64,000 nt of DNA from contig NZ_JAIVAR010000001.1 of the NCBI RefSeq assembly GCF_020171925.1, positions 248,001-312,000 on the forward strand, written 5' to 3'. This DNA is from Rossellomorea aquimaris (lineage in GTDB: Bacteria > Bacillota > Bacilli > Bacillales > Bacillaceae_B). This document shows, one piece after another, positions 1-7,143 of this stretch. The position numbers were made by a program, and so were the translations under genes. Position 1 is the stretch's first letter. Every line of letters starts with the position of its first letter. A model generated the notes under the pieces. It worked only from the letters and a program-made list of their open reading frames with translations, had not been told where the DNA came from and did not search any database.

Positions 1-218
1 ATATCCGCCTTGTCCATCCCTTCCCGGCTGAGGAACTCGAGCCTTTGATGGAGAGAGCGAAGAAAGTGGCGGTTATTGAACATAATGCAACTGGCCAGCT
101 GGCAAGCATCATTAAAATGAACGTTGGCTATGGCAGGAAAATCAAGAACCTTACAAAATACGATGGAACGCCATTTTTACCACAAGAAATTTATACAAGA
201 TGTAAGGAGTTGAACTGA
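1..218 (+). CDS. korA: 2-oxoacid:ferredoxin oxidoreductase alpha subunit, C-terminal part (5' end outside window)
   Basis: The frame read from base 3 is open to a TGA at 216-218 and gives about 71 residues starting IRLVHPFPAEELEPLM. The stretch VAVIEHNATGQLASII, predicting a beta strand followed by a glycine loop, is typical of the C-terminal (transketolase C-like) domain of 2-oxoacid:acceptor oxidoreductase alpha subunits. The enzyme decarboxylates a 2-oxoacid such as 2-oxoglutarate to acyl-CoA and passes electrons to ferredoxin. The beta-subunit gene starts three bases after this stop, so the two are cotranscribed and probably translationally coupled. Only the tail is visible, so substrate cannot be judged. 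Confidence 0.85.
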   Translation, partial: IRLVHPFPAEELEPLMERAKKVAVIEHNATGQLASIIKMNVGYGRKIKNLTKYDGTPFLPQEIYTRCKELN

Positions 219-221
219 TCC

Positions 222-1088
222 ATGGCTACCTTTAAAGATTTTCGTAATAATGTAAAGCCCAATTGGTGTCCTGGATGTGGGGACTTCTCTGTACAGGCAT
301 CGATACAACGTGCTGCAGCAAACGTCGGTCTTGATCCTGAAAATTTAGCGGTCGTTTCGGGAATCGGTTGTTCTGGCCGTATTTCAGGCTACATCAATTC
401 ATATGGTTTCCACGGAATTCATGGGCGCTCACTTCCGATTGCTCAAGGGTTGAAAATGGCAAACAAGGATCTGACCGTTATCGCTTCGGGTGGTGACGGG
501 GATGGGTTTGCGATTGGCCTTGGACACACGATCCATGCGATCCGCCGGAATGTGGATATTACCTATATAGTAATGGATAATCAAATTTACGGATTGACGA
601 AGGGCCAGACATCCCCTCGCTCTTCATCAGGATTCAAAACCAAGTCCACTCCCCAAGGATCGATCGAGCCCGCTCTCGCTCCTATGGAAATGGCTTTAAC
701 ATCGGGTGCCACGTTCGTTGCACAAAGTTTCTCTTCTGATTTGAAAGAACTGACGGCCTTGATTGAGGCTGGCTTGAATCATAAGGGATTCTCACTTATT
801 AATGTGTTCAGTCCATGCGTTACGTACAATAAGATCAACACGTATGACTGGTTCAAAGAGAATTTGACGAAGCTTTCGGATGTAGAGGGCTATGATCCTT
901 CAAACCGTGAGCAGGCAATGAATACCCTCATGGAGAATGATGGTCTGGTAACAGGTCTGATTTATCAGAATACTGAACAGCCTTCCTATCAGGAACTTGT
1001 CAGTGGATATTCAGATGAACCATTGAGCAGCCACGACTTGAAGCTGGATGATAAAACGTTTGATGGGTTGTTAAAAGAATTTATGTAA
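222..1088 (+). CDS. korB: 2-oxoacid:ferredoxin oxidoreductase beta subunit
   Basis: This 288-residue protein is the thiamine-diphosphate-binding beta subunit of a KorAB-type oxidoreductase. Seen directly: an N-terminal CPGCG motif (C16, C19) that supplies Fe-S ligands, the GCSGRISGY loop, and the TPP/Mg motif starting GDGDGF and ending in MDNQIYGLTKGQ. Length is normal for two-subunit bacterial enzymes. The ATG at 222 follows a Shine-Dalgarno sequence AAGGAG lying inside the end of korA. In Bacillus relatives the pair also precedes miaB, although here a repeat and an opposing gene lie between. 2-oxoglutarate is the usual substrate in this clade, but pyruvate or branched 2-oxoacids cannot be excluded from sequence alone. 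Confidence 0.92.
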   Translation: MATFKDFRNNVKPNWCPGCGDFSVQASIQRAAANVGLDPENLAVVSGIGCSGRISGYINSYGFHGIHGRSLPIAQGLKMANKDLTVIASGGDGDGFAIGLGHTIHAIRRNVDITYIVMDNQIYGLTKGQTSPRSSSGFKTKSTPQGSIEPALAPMEMALTSGATFVAQSFSSDLKELTALIEAGLNHKGFSLINVFSPCVTYNKINTYDWFKENLTKLSDVEGYDPSNREQAMNTLMENDGLVTGLIYQNTEQPSYQELVSGYSDEPLSSHDLKLDDKTFDGLLKEFM

Positions 1089-1130
1089 ATGTAAGAAAGA
1101 GGCTGGGACAAAAGTGTTTCAGACAAAGTA

Positions 1131-1178
1131 AAACCCGAACTAATTTGTCTGTTTAAGGGCAATTTAGTTCGGGTTTTC
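1131..1178 (+). terminator. Rho-independent terminator of korAB, supplied by the repeat
   Basis: AAACCCGAACTAA (1131-1143) pairs perfectly with TTAGTTCGGGTTT (1164-1176) and is followed by T residues. The hairpin is part of the dispersed repeat and recurs with one mismatch at 47326-47374. Confidence 0.75.
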
Positions 1179-1278
1179 AACTATTTGTATAACTGTACGA
1201 TTAGATTTTACCTCTGTCTAGCGGTTGGTTGGAGTGCAAGACGAAGACTCCTGGGGGAAAAGCGAGTTAGGTGAAACA

Positions 1279-1400
1279 TGTCCAGCTCCAGCGGCTAGAG
1301 GCTCGAGACATAAGCCATGCCAGCCAAAAAGGCAAAAAGCGCCTTTATGGCTCGCCTGTCTTACGCTTGTCGCCTCTGAGCAAGCCGCTTCCGCTTTTCT
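1279..1400 (+). repeat. Second repeat family nested inside repeat copy 1
   Basis: The segment begins TGTCCAGCTCCAGCGGCTAG and ends around AGCAAGCCGCTTCCGCTTTT. It interrupts the otherwise continuous repeat: GTGAAAC before it and GGAGCGAATGCGACGAGGAG after it belong together in the usual form of the outer element. From memory this resembles another widespread Bacillus/Geobacillus intergenic repeat beginning TGTCCAGCTCCAGCGCCTAG. No transposase is encoded. Confidence 0.6.
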
Positions 1401-1504
1401 AACCCGCCGGAGCGAATGCGACGAGGAGGTTCACCAACCGCCCGCGGAAAGCGAAGTCTTGCACGGAAATCATTAGCGGTATTAAAAACTGAACTGATAG
1501 TGAC

Positions 1505-2590
1505 TTAGTTATTTTTGGATTGAATGGCAGTCTCTTCTTCGAAGTCTGATGGAACTGCAAGATTTTGTAGATAATGCTTTTGATCACGTTTTTGTTTAGT
1601 CATCAGATGTTTCAATTGAAATAGCTGATTGGTCATTTCTTCATTTCCTTGCTTCAATGAATCCATTTCCCCTATGAACTGATGGAATTTCTCTTCTACC
1701 TCTTGGAATTTAGAGAAGAACTCATCCTGTTGCTTTGTATACCGTTCTTCCTGTTCACCCTCCATACGCTCCATCTTTTGCTCTTGCTCTTTGGAGCGTT
1801 TATCAATATCGGCGAACTGTGCTCCGAACCACCATTCATTGTCTTCTATCGTCTTTTCGTACTGATGTATGATGTTCTTTATGAATTCCATTTTCTCTTT
1901 TTCTGCCATGATCAACTGTTCCTTGGCATGTTCCAATGAAGTAATGGTATGTTTGCGTTCGGCCACTAGCCTTTCCAGCTCTTCTGTTTTTGAGGTCAGC
2001 AGGACGATGATTTCTTTTTTTGTTTTTTCAGATTCTATTACGGCGCGATTTAAATCGTTGATATGGGCTTTCTGACTTTTTATTTGCGCTTTCATACCTT
2101 CTGCTTTGTTAATCAGCTGATTATTATCTTTAAGGAGTAAGTCATTCTGAGCCGCTCGTTCCCGGTTCGATTCTTCAGTCTCGGATAAAGATTGTGAAAG
2201 ATGCTGTTTTTCCAATTTTAATTGTAGAAGCTCTTTCTCCAATTCATTGATTCTATGAATTTGGTCTTCTGATCTTTTTTCCTTTTCATGCAGGAGGTCA
2301 TGAAGGACGAGTATTTCCGCTTCAGTTTTCTCTTTACCTTCCTTGAATCTGTTTCGTTCAAGGACCAACTCTTGCTCAGTCGTTTCATTCACTCTGATTT
2401 GTGTGGCTAACTGTTCGATTTCTTCATCCTTTTTCCTGATGACTTCTTTATAATGAGTCGCCGCTGCATAGGAGTAGCTATTTTTGATGTCATCAATTGT
2501 CTTCATTAGCCGGTGGATTTCAGATTGCAGATAGTGCTTTTCTTGATTGGCGATCGCGTACATGGGAGAGTTGAGATGTTCCTCGATCAT
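1505..2590 (-). CDS. Long coiled-coil protein of unknown function
   Basis: This 361-residue protein is almost entirely predicted coiled coil: charged heptads rich in Glu, Lys, Gln and Leu run from about residue 15 to 335 with very few prolines or glycines. No signal peptide or membrane segment is visible. The ATG at 2590 follows a strong AAGGAGG sequence seven bases upstream, which fixes the start. It is transcribed away from miaB and shares the roughly 260-bp divergent region with it. I do not recognise a named family; similarity to SMC-like or kinesin-like coiled coils would be compositional only. A structural or scaffold role is a guess. The stop lies about 10 bases beyond the truncated repeat, which may have replaced its native terminator. 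Confidence 0.8.
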   Translation of the reverse strand: MIEEHLNSPMYAIANQEKHYLQSEIHRLMKTIDDIKNSYSYAAATHYKEVIRKKDEEIEQLATQIRVNETTEQELVLERNRFKEGKEKTEAEILVLHDLLHEKEKRSEDQIHRINELEKELLQLKLEKQHLSQSLSETEESNRERAAQNDLLLKDNNQLINKAEGMKAQIKSQKAHINDLNRAVIESEKTKKEIIVLLTSKTEELERLVAERKHTITSLEHAKEQLIMAEKEKMEFIKNIIHQYEKTIEDNEWWFGAQFADIDKRSKEQEQKMERMEGEQEERYTKQQDEFFSKFQEVEEKFHQFIGEMDSLKQGNEEMTNQLFQLKHLMTKQKRDQKHYLQNLAVPSDFEEETAIQSKNN

Positions 2591-2748
2591 AATTTCCTCC
2601 TTGGGTATTTGTCTTACTTTACGTTATGCATCGAAACGGTATCCAGTTCCTTGTGCATTTGCCCATTTTTCACAGGGAAGGATGAAGTTTAGAACAATTT
2701 TCAACAGTTGTGCCTCTCTATTGTATAAGCCTAAAAAAACCTTTATAC

Positions 2749-2757
2749 TGTTATAAT
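2749..2757 (+). promoter_or_regulatory. Putative SigA extended -10 promoter upstream of miaB
   Basis: TGTTATAAT is a perfect extended -10 element (TGn plus TATAAT) about 95 bp before the miaB ATG; the -35 is weak, as is common with extended -10 promoters. A second TATAAT occurs at 2795-2800 with TTGTCA 19 bp upstream and could serve instead. Confidence 0.4.
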
Positions 2758-2853
2758 GTGCAAGTCTAATTGTCAGCTATACTATTACGGATTTTATAAT
2801 AGAAGAAAACGGTTTATTTTTCGTTTGTTATAGAGCTAGAAAGGGGAATTTTC

Positions 2854-4422
2854 ATGAACGAAGAACAACGCAAACATGGACAGCAAGCGAAGTCTGGTAC
2901 TCCTTCTGAGAATAAGACCGAAAAGGACTACAGCAAATACTTCCAAAGCGTTTATATTCCACCATCACTGAAAGATGCAAAAAAACGGGGAAAAGAAGAA
3001 ATACAATATCATAATGATTTCACAATCGATGATCAATATAGAGGATTGGGAAACGGTAAGAAGTTTTATATTCGTACTTACGGTTGTCAAATGAATGAAC
3101 ATGATACAGAGGTCATGGCCGGGATCTTTATGGCACTGGGCTACGAAGCGACCGACACAACCGAAGACGCCGATGTCATTCTGTTGAATACATGCGCCAT
3201 CCGGGAGAACGCCGAGAATAAGGTGTTCGGTGAGCTTGGTCACTTAAAGCATTTAAAGCGGGAAAAGCCTGATCTCTTGATCGGGGTTTGCGGATGTATG
3301 TCCCAGGAAGAAGCGGTTGTGAACAAGATTCTTAAGACATACCAACAAGTTGATATGATCTTTGGAACCCACAATATTCACCGCCTTCCACAAATCTTAT
3401 CAGATGCCTATATGTCCAAAGCAATGGTTGTTGAAGTTTGGTCCAAAGAAGGAGATGTCATCGAGAATCTTCCCAAAGTCCGACGAGGCAATATCAAAGC
3501 TTGGGTCAACATCATGTACGGCTGCGATAAATTCTGTACGTACTGTATCGTGCCTTACACCCGTGGGAAGGAACGTAGCAGGCGACCAGAGGAAATCATT
3601 GCAGAAGTACGGCACTTGGCCGCCCAGGGATACCAGGAAATCACCCTCCTCGGGCAAAATGTAAATGCATATGGGAAAGACATAGAAGACCTAGAGAACT
3701 ATGGGCTTGGTGATTTGATGGATGAGCTCCGGAAAATCGATATCCCACGCATCCGTTTTACAACAAGCCACCCAAGGGACTTTGACGATCATTTAATCGA
3801 GGTTCTAGCGAAAAAGGGCAATCTGGTCGAGCATATTCATCTTCCAGTCCAATCAGGATCGACTCCGGTCTTGAAGATCATGGCGAGGAAATACAGCCGT
3901 GAACAGTTCTTGGAGCTTGTGCGGAAAATTAAACAAGCAATGCCTGATGTGGCACTGTCGACTGACATCATCGTCGGTTATCCAAACGAAACGGAAGAGC
4001 AATTCGAAGAAACACTTTCACTGTACCGTGAAGTCGAATTCGAATCAGCATATACGTACATCTATTCTCCAAGGGAAGGTACTCCTGCGGCAAAGATGAA
4101 TGACAATGTACCGATGGAAGTGAAAAAGGACCGACTCAGACGTTTAAACGCAGTGGTTCAAGAATACTCTCTAAAAGCCCTTAAGAAATATAAAGGGAAA
4201 ACAGTCGAGGTCCTTGTAGACGGTGAAAGTAAGAAAAATCCTGATATCCTTGCAGGGTATACTCGCAGAAATAAACTGGTAAACTTTAAAGCACCGAAAA
4301 CAGCGATTGGAAAAATCGTTAAAGTGAAAATCACGGATGCAAAATCCTGGTCACTAGACGGTGAAATGATTGAAGAGGGCCAAATCGGCTCAGAATTTCT
4401 AGAAGCGGCAGAGGTGAACTAA
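2854..4422 (+). CDS. miaB: tRNA-2-methylthio-N6-dimethylallyladenosine synthase MiaB
   Basis: MiaB is a radical-SAM methylthiotransferase that converts i6A37 to ms2i6A37 in tRNAs reading UNN codons. The 522-residue protein has a charged N-terminal extension of about 65 residues common in Bacillus, then the UPF0004 domain with three cluster cysteines (C78 in TYGCQMN, C114 in NTCAIREN, C148 in CGCM). The radical-SAM cysteines are C224, C228 and C231 (GCDKFCTYC), followed by IVPYTRGKE, and a C-terminal TRAM domain from about residue 440. The ATG follows AGAAAGGGG. The stop is one base from the ymcA start, an operon arrangement conserved in B. subtilis. The gene that makes its substrate, miaA, lies at 37186. 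Confidence 0.97.
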   Translation: MNEEQRKHGQQAKSGTPSENKTEKDYSKYFQSVYIPPSLKDAKKRGKEEIQYHNDFTIDDQYRGLGNGKKFYIRTYGCQMNEHDTEVMAGIFMALGYEATDTTEDADVILLNTCAIRENAENKVFGELGHLKHLKREKPDLLIGVCGCMSQEEAVVNKILKTYQQVDMIFGTHNIHRLPQILSDAYMSKAMVVEVWSKEGDVIENLPKVRRGNIKAWVNIMYGCDKFCTYCIVPYTRGKERSRRPEEIIAEVRHLAAQGYQEITLLGQNVNAYGKDIEDLENYGLGDLMDELRKIDIPRIRFTTSHPRDFDDHLIEVLAKKGNLVEHIHLPVQSGSTPVLKIMARKYSREQFLELVRKIKQAMPDVALSTDIIVGYPNETEEQFEETLSLYREVEFESAYTYIYSPREGTPAAKMNDNVPMEVKKDRLRRLNAVVQEYSLKALKKYKGKTVEVLVDGESKKNPDILAGYTRRNKLVNFKAPKTAIGKIVKVKITDAKSWSLDGEMIEEGQIGSEFLEAAEVN

Positions 4423-4423
4423 A

Positions 4424-4855
4424 ATGGCAAAATATACAAAAGATGATATTATGAAAAGAGCCGAAGAATTGGCAGAAATGATTGCAGAAACAGAAGAGGT
4501 GGATTTCTTCAAGCGGGCAGAATCGCAAATCCATGAAAACCAAAAAGTGCGAGAAATGATCGCCAGCATCAAAAGCCTTCAAAAGCAAGCGGTCAATTTC
4601 CAGCACTACGGCAAGACTGAAGCTTTGAAAATGGTTGAGGAGAAAATCGAGAACCTTGAAAAGGAAATCGATGAAATTCCTGTTGTTCAGCAGTTCAAAG
4701 AGTCTCAGACAGACGTAAATGATCTACTGCAAATCGTTGCATCTGTTATTTCCAACAATGTCACTGATCACATCATTGAATCTACAGGAGGAGACCTGCT
4801 TCGCGGAGAAACTGGATCCCAGGTGAAAAACTCCACACCGGGCAGCTGCTCATAA
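4424..4855 (+). CDS. ymcA: RicA (YmcA), subunit of the RicAFT complex
   Basis: This 143-residue helical protein matches YmcA/RicA, which with YlbF (RicF) and YaaT (RicT) forms a complex carrying Fe-S clusters. Work in B. subtilis shows the complex steers RNase Y processing of mRNAs and promotes sporulation, competence and biofilm formation. The sequence shows the family's heptad-rich helical body and the C-terminal GGDLLRGETGS motif ending in a single cysteine, C142; a C-terminal RicA cysteine is implicated in cluster coordination. It starts one base after miaB and is followed by a strong terminator, so it closes the miaB operon. Confidence 0.93.
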   Translation: MAKYTKDDIMKRAEELAEMIAETEEVDFFKRAESQIHENQKVREMIASIKSLQKQAVNFQHYGKTEALKMVEEKIENLEKEIDEIPVVQQFKESQTDVNDLLQIVASVISNNVTDHIIESTGGDLLRGETGSQVKNSTPGSCS

Positions 4856-4882
4856 AACGATAATTAGATCGATAGTAATAAG

Positions 4883-4926
4883 AACAATGCCATGAAGATG
4901 CTCATCTTCATGGCATTGTTTTGTTA
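4883..4926 (+). terminator. Terminator of miaB-ymcA
   Basis: AACAATGCCATGAAGATG (4883-4900) is the exact reverse complement of 4903-4920 and is followed by TTGTT. The 18-bp arms almost touch, so the real loop takes a few of the inner pairs. Confidence 0.8.
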
Positions 4927-4969
4927 TGAGCCATAAAGAAATCGATTTAGCTTTTGGTCCTTTGCAAGG

Positions 4970-5090
4970 TTTGATTGAAGTGCAAGAGGAAGACCTCCGT
5001 GGAAAAGCGCATGAGGTGCGACTCGGCAGGCGAAGTCCAAGACGCTCACCATTTACCTGCGGAAAGTGATACCTTGAAAGAAAAACAGTA
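4970..5090 (+). repeat. Degenerate fragment of the dispersed repeat, copy 2
   Basis: GATTGAAGTGCAAGAGGAAGACCTCC, GTGGAAAAGCGCATGAGGTG, GCTCACC and TGCGGAAAGTGATACCTTG follow in the same order as segments of the copies at 1096 and 47291, but with many substitutions and without either terminal repeat. It is an old, decayed copy filling the ymcA-cotE gap. Confidence 0.5.
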
Positions 5091-5160
5091 ATAGTATATA
5101 TGGTGCATATGACCAGCTTATTATTCTCCTTATTATTTCACCCCTCAAATACCTTTTAGG

Positions 5161-5188
5161 GAACATTCAATGGGTATTCGCATACAAT
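5161..5188 (+). promoter_or_regulatory. SigE-type sporulation promoter of cotE
   Basis: GAACATT (5161-5167) fits the SigE -35 consensus KMATATT at six of seven positions, and CATACAAT (5181-5188) is a perfect match to the SigE -10 consensus CATACANT, with a 13-bp spacer. It lies about 100 bp before the cotE ATG. In B. subtilis cotE is also transcribed from a SigE promoter in the mother cell. Confidence 0.75.
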
Positions 5189-5290
5189 ACATTATCTCGC
5201 AACAATCCCATTATGCAATAAAATTTTCTCGCACAAACACCTAGACAGTCGCATAAGATGAATTGAAAATGAATGAGGAGGTACGCTCGA

Positions 5291-5827
5291 ATGGCAGAAT
5301 ATAGAGAGATTATTACAAAAGCGGTCGTAGCGAAGGGACGCAAATTCACGCAGTCTCATCATACGATTAGCCCGCCGCATAATCCATCGAGCATTTTAGG
5401 CTGCTGGATCATCAACCATAAGTATGAAGCACACAAAGTAGGCAAGAAGGTGGAAATTCACGGCTCATTTGAGGTGAATGTATGGTACTCTCACAGTAAC
5501 AACACGAAAACGTCCGTTGTAACTGAAAGAGTCGAGTACTGCGATGAAATCAAGCTCAAATACCGTGATCCTGATGCCCTGGATGATATTGAAATATGTG
5601 CTCGCGTACTTCAACAGCCGAATTGCTGCGAAGCGGTGATTTCACCAAACGGTAACAGAATCATTGTTCATGTGGAACGTGAATTCCTGGTGGAAGTTAT
5701 CGGAGAAACAAAGGTCTGTGTGCTCGTCAATCCAGAAGGCTGCGAAGATGACGACTGGGATTGCGACCTAGACGATGAAGAATTTGAAGAGCTTGATCCA
5801 GACTTCTTAGAGGGAGTAGAAGAATAG
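5291..5827 (+). CDS. cotE: Spore outer coat morphogenetic protein CotE
   Basis: CotE directs assembly of the outer spore coat from the mother-cell side. The 178-residue product matches the family along its length: N-terminal [44 protein letters not shown]-type core ([17 protein letters not shown]) and a very acidic C-terminal tail of Asp and Glu from about residue 150, which in B. subtilis is needed for coat-protein contacts. The open frame extends upstream to 5273, but ATG 5291 is chosen because it has GAGGAGG at the right spacing and begins where known CotE proteins begin. It follows a SigE-type promoter and ends in its own terminator, so it is probably monocistronic. It is cysteine-richer than B. 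subtilis CotE. Confidence 0.95.
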   Translation: MAEYREIITKAVVAKGRKFTQSHHTISPPHNPSSILGCWIINHKYEAHKVGKKVEIHGSFEVNVWYSHSNNTKTSVVTERVEYCDEIKLKYRDPDALDDIEICARVLQQPNCCEAVISPNGNRIIVHVEREFLVEVIGETKVCVLVNPEGCEDDDWDCDLDDEEFEELDPDFLEGVEE

Positions 5828-5832
5828 TCTGT

Positions 5833-5861
5833 ACTAGGAAGAAGGCCTCTTCCTAGTTTTT
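5833..5861 (+). terminator. Terminator of cotE
   Basis: ACTAGGAAGA (5833-5842) pairs with TCTTCCTAGT (5848-5857), followed by a short T run. Confidence 0.85.
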
Positions 5862-5945
5862 CTATTCCTTATCACGATGGTAAAGAGATGGCTCATGTGA
5901 GATAGCAGTATCTGTACATGGGTGAACACGATATGAACATCTTCC

Positions 5946-6016
5946 AAGAGCGTCTCATGGATGCTCTTTTTTATTGGTTGACAAAAGGCAGCAATGCGTG
6001 CATTGCTGCCTTTTGT
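5946..6016. terminator. Two hairpins between convergent cotE and the YeiH gene
   Basis: A first stem joins AAGAGCGTC and GATGCTCTT (about 5946-5968) and runs into TTTTTTATT on the plus strand. A second, 17-bp perfect stem pairs ACAAAAGGCAGCAATGC (5981-5997) with 6000-6016 and lies just beyond the minus-strand gene, so it probably terminates that gene. Confidence 0.65.
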
Positions 6017-6022
6017 GTCAAC

Positions 6023-7009
6023 TCAGATCAATAAAAGCAGGCTGATCACCGCACATGTGATGAATGCGATCAAACCAGTCAGTAAAGGTCTAAAGCCCAG
6101 CTTTGTGAGGTCGGTCACGTTCACTTGAAGACCAACTGCTGCCATGACCATGATGATCATGAATTTAGAAGATGATTGTAAGAATTCTTCAATCACTACT
6201 GGGATCAATCCCATGGTATGAAGAAGCGAAACTCCAAGGAACATCAACACAAACCACGGGATTGCCTGTTTTAAGGATGTGCCTTTTTGAGATGCCTCCC
6301 TTTGAAACATGAAAGGTAACAGAATCATTACTGGAATGAGGAATAAGGTTCTTGCCAGTTTGACCGTAGTGGCGACTTCGCCTGCCTGATCCCCGTAACG
6401 ATACCCGACTGCAACTGCCGAGGACGTATCATGTACGGCTGTTCCAGCCCATATACCGAATGGGACTTCCCCTAAATGAAGTAAATGGCCGATATAAGGA
6501 TACAAGAAGAAGGCGATCAGGTTAAAGAAAACGATGGTGGATAATGCATAAGCCGTTTCGTTCTCCTTTGCACCGATGATCCCTTTAACGGCAGAAATGG
6601 CGGTAGCCCCACAAATGCTCGTTCCGATACCGATCAATAAACTGAGTCTTGGGTGGACGCCAAGCAGTTTACCGACGAAGAATGTCACCGTGATGCCGAG
6701 CGTGACGGAAACCAGAATGATCCATAGTGCAGATTGCCCGATCTTCATGATTTCCACTAGGCTCAAGCCCACCCCTAGGAATACAATCGCCACTTTCAGT
6801 AGCTTCTTTGTCGTAAAAGTGATACCTGCATCCCAGGATTCAGGGACATTGGTTACATTACGGAGAAGGATTCCTATGAGAATAGCGAATAATATACTCC
6901 CAATCAATGGAAACCAGGCACCCAGCACTTTTGCAATGCTACCGATTATTATGATGAAAAAAAGCCCGGAAGCTTCTTTCGGAAGTTTCTTTACGAGATG
7001 TAGATTCAA
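6023..7009 (-). CDS. YeiH/UPF0324-family membrane protein, putative sulfate or anion exporter
   Basis: The protein is about 328 residues with ten or more hydrophobic segments and the family motifs LFAILIGILLRN, VAIVFLGVGLSL, GIGTSICGATAISA and GTAVHDTSSAVAVGY. The family is annotated as putative sulfate exporters, but substrate evidence is thin. The open frame runs on to 7264 on the divergent topB side; that extension is not credible because it crosses the topB start and reads as non-membrane low-quality sequence. TTG at 7009, 11 bases after AAGGAG, gives a protein starting LNLHLVKKLPKEASG that fits the family, so I use it. The gene stands alone and is divergent from topB. Confidence 0.8.
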   Translation of the reverse strand: MNLHLVKKLPKEASGLFFIIIIGSIAKVLGAWFPLIGSILFAILIGILLRNVTNVPESWDAGITFTTKKLLKVAIVFLGVGLSLVEIMKIGQSALWIILVSVTLGITVTFFVGKLLGVHPRLSLLIGIGTSICGATAISAVKGIIGAKENETAYALSTIVFFNLIAFFLYPYIGHLLHLGEVPFGIWAGTAVHDTSSAVAVGYRYGDQAGEVATTVKLARTLFLIPVMILLPFMFQREASQKGTSLKQAIPWFVLMFLGVSLLHTMGLIPVVIEEFLQSSSKFMIIMVMAAVGLQVNVTDLTKLGFRPLLTGLIAFITCAVISLLLLI

Positions 7010-7143
7010 GGTGTGAATAGCTCCTTCTTTAGAAAATCTATTCCTAAGTATAATATAATATTTAGGTGATGGCGAACGATTGCTTCTTTGACTCTTATGA
7101 TAGAATGGAAACATACATAATATTAGTGGGGAAAGGATTTTTA

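Larger units (their letters stand above)
1096..1495 (+). repeat. Dispersed MITE-like repeat, copy 1, right-truncated and carrying a nested insertion
   Basis: The block starts AAGAGGCTGGGACA and continues with GTTTCAGACAAAG, a long hairpin, then AGACGAAGACTCC and ends near TCATTAGCGGTATTAAAA. The same segments occur in the same order in the complete copy at 47292-47546. Here the right terminal inverted repeat is missing and the middle is interrupted by an unrelated segment at about 1279-1400. The copy sits directly behind the korB stop, so its hairpin can end korAB transcription. This family of short repeats is known in many Bacillus genomes and carries no protein. Confidence 0.8.

Noticed and set aside
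1225..1476. 83-codon open frame on the plus strand
   Set aside because: It lies wholly inside the nested dispersed repeats, has no ribosome site and matches no protein pattern.
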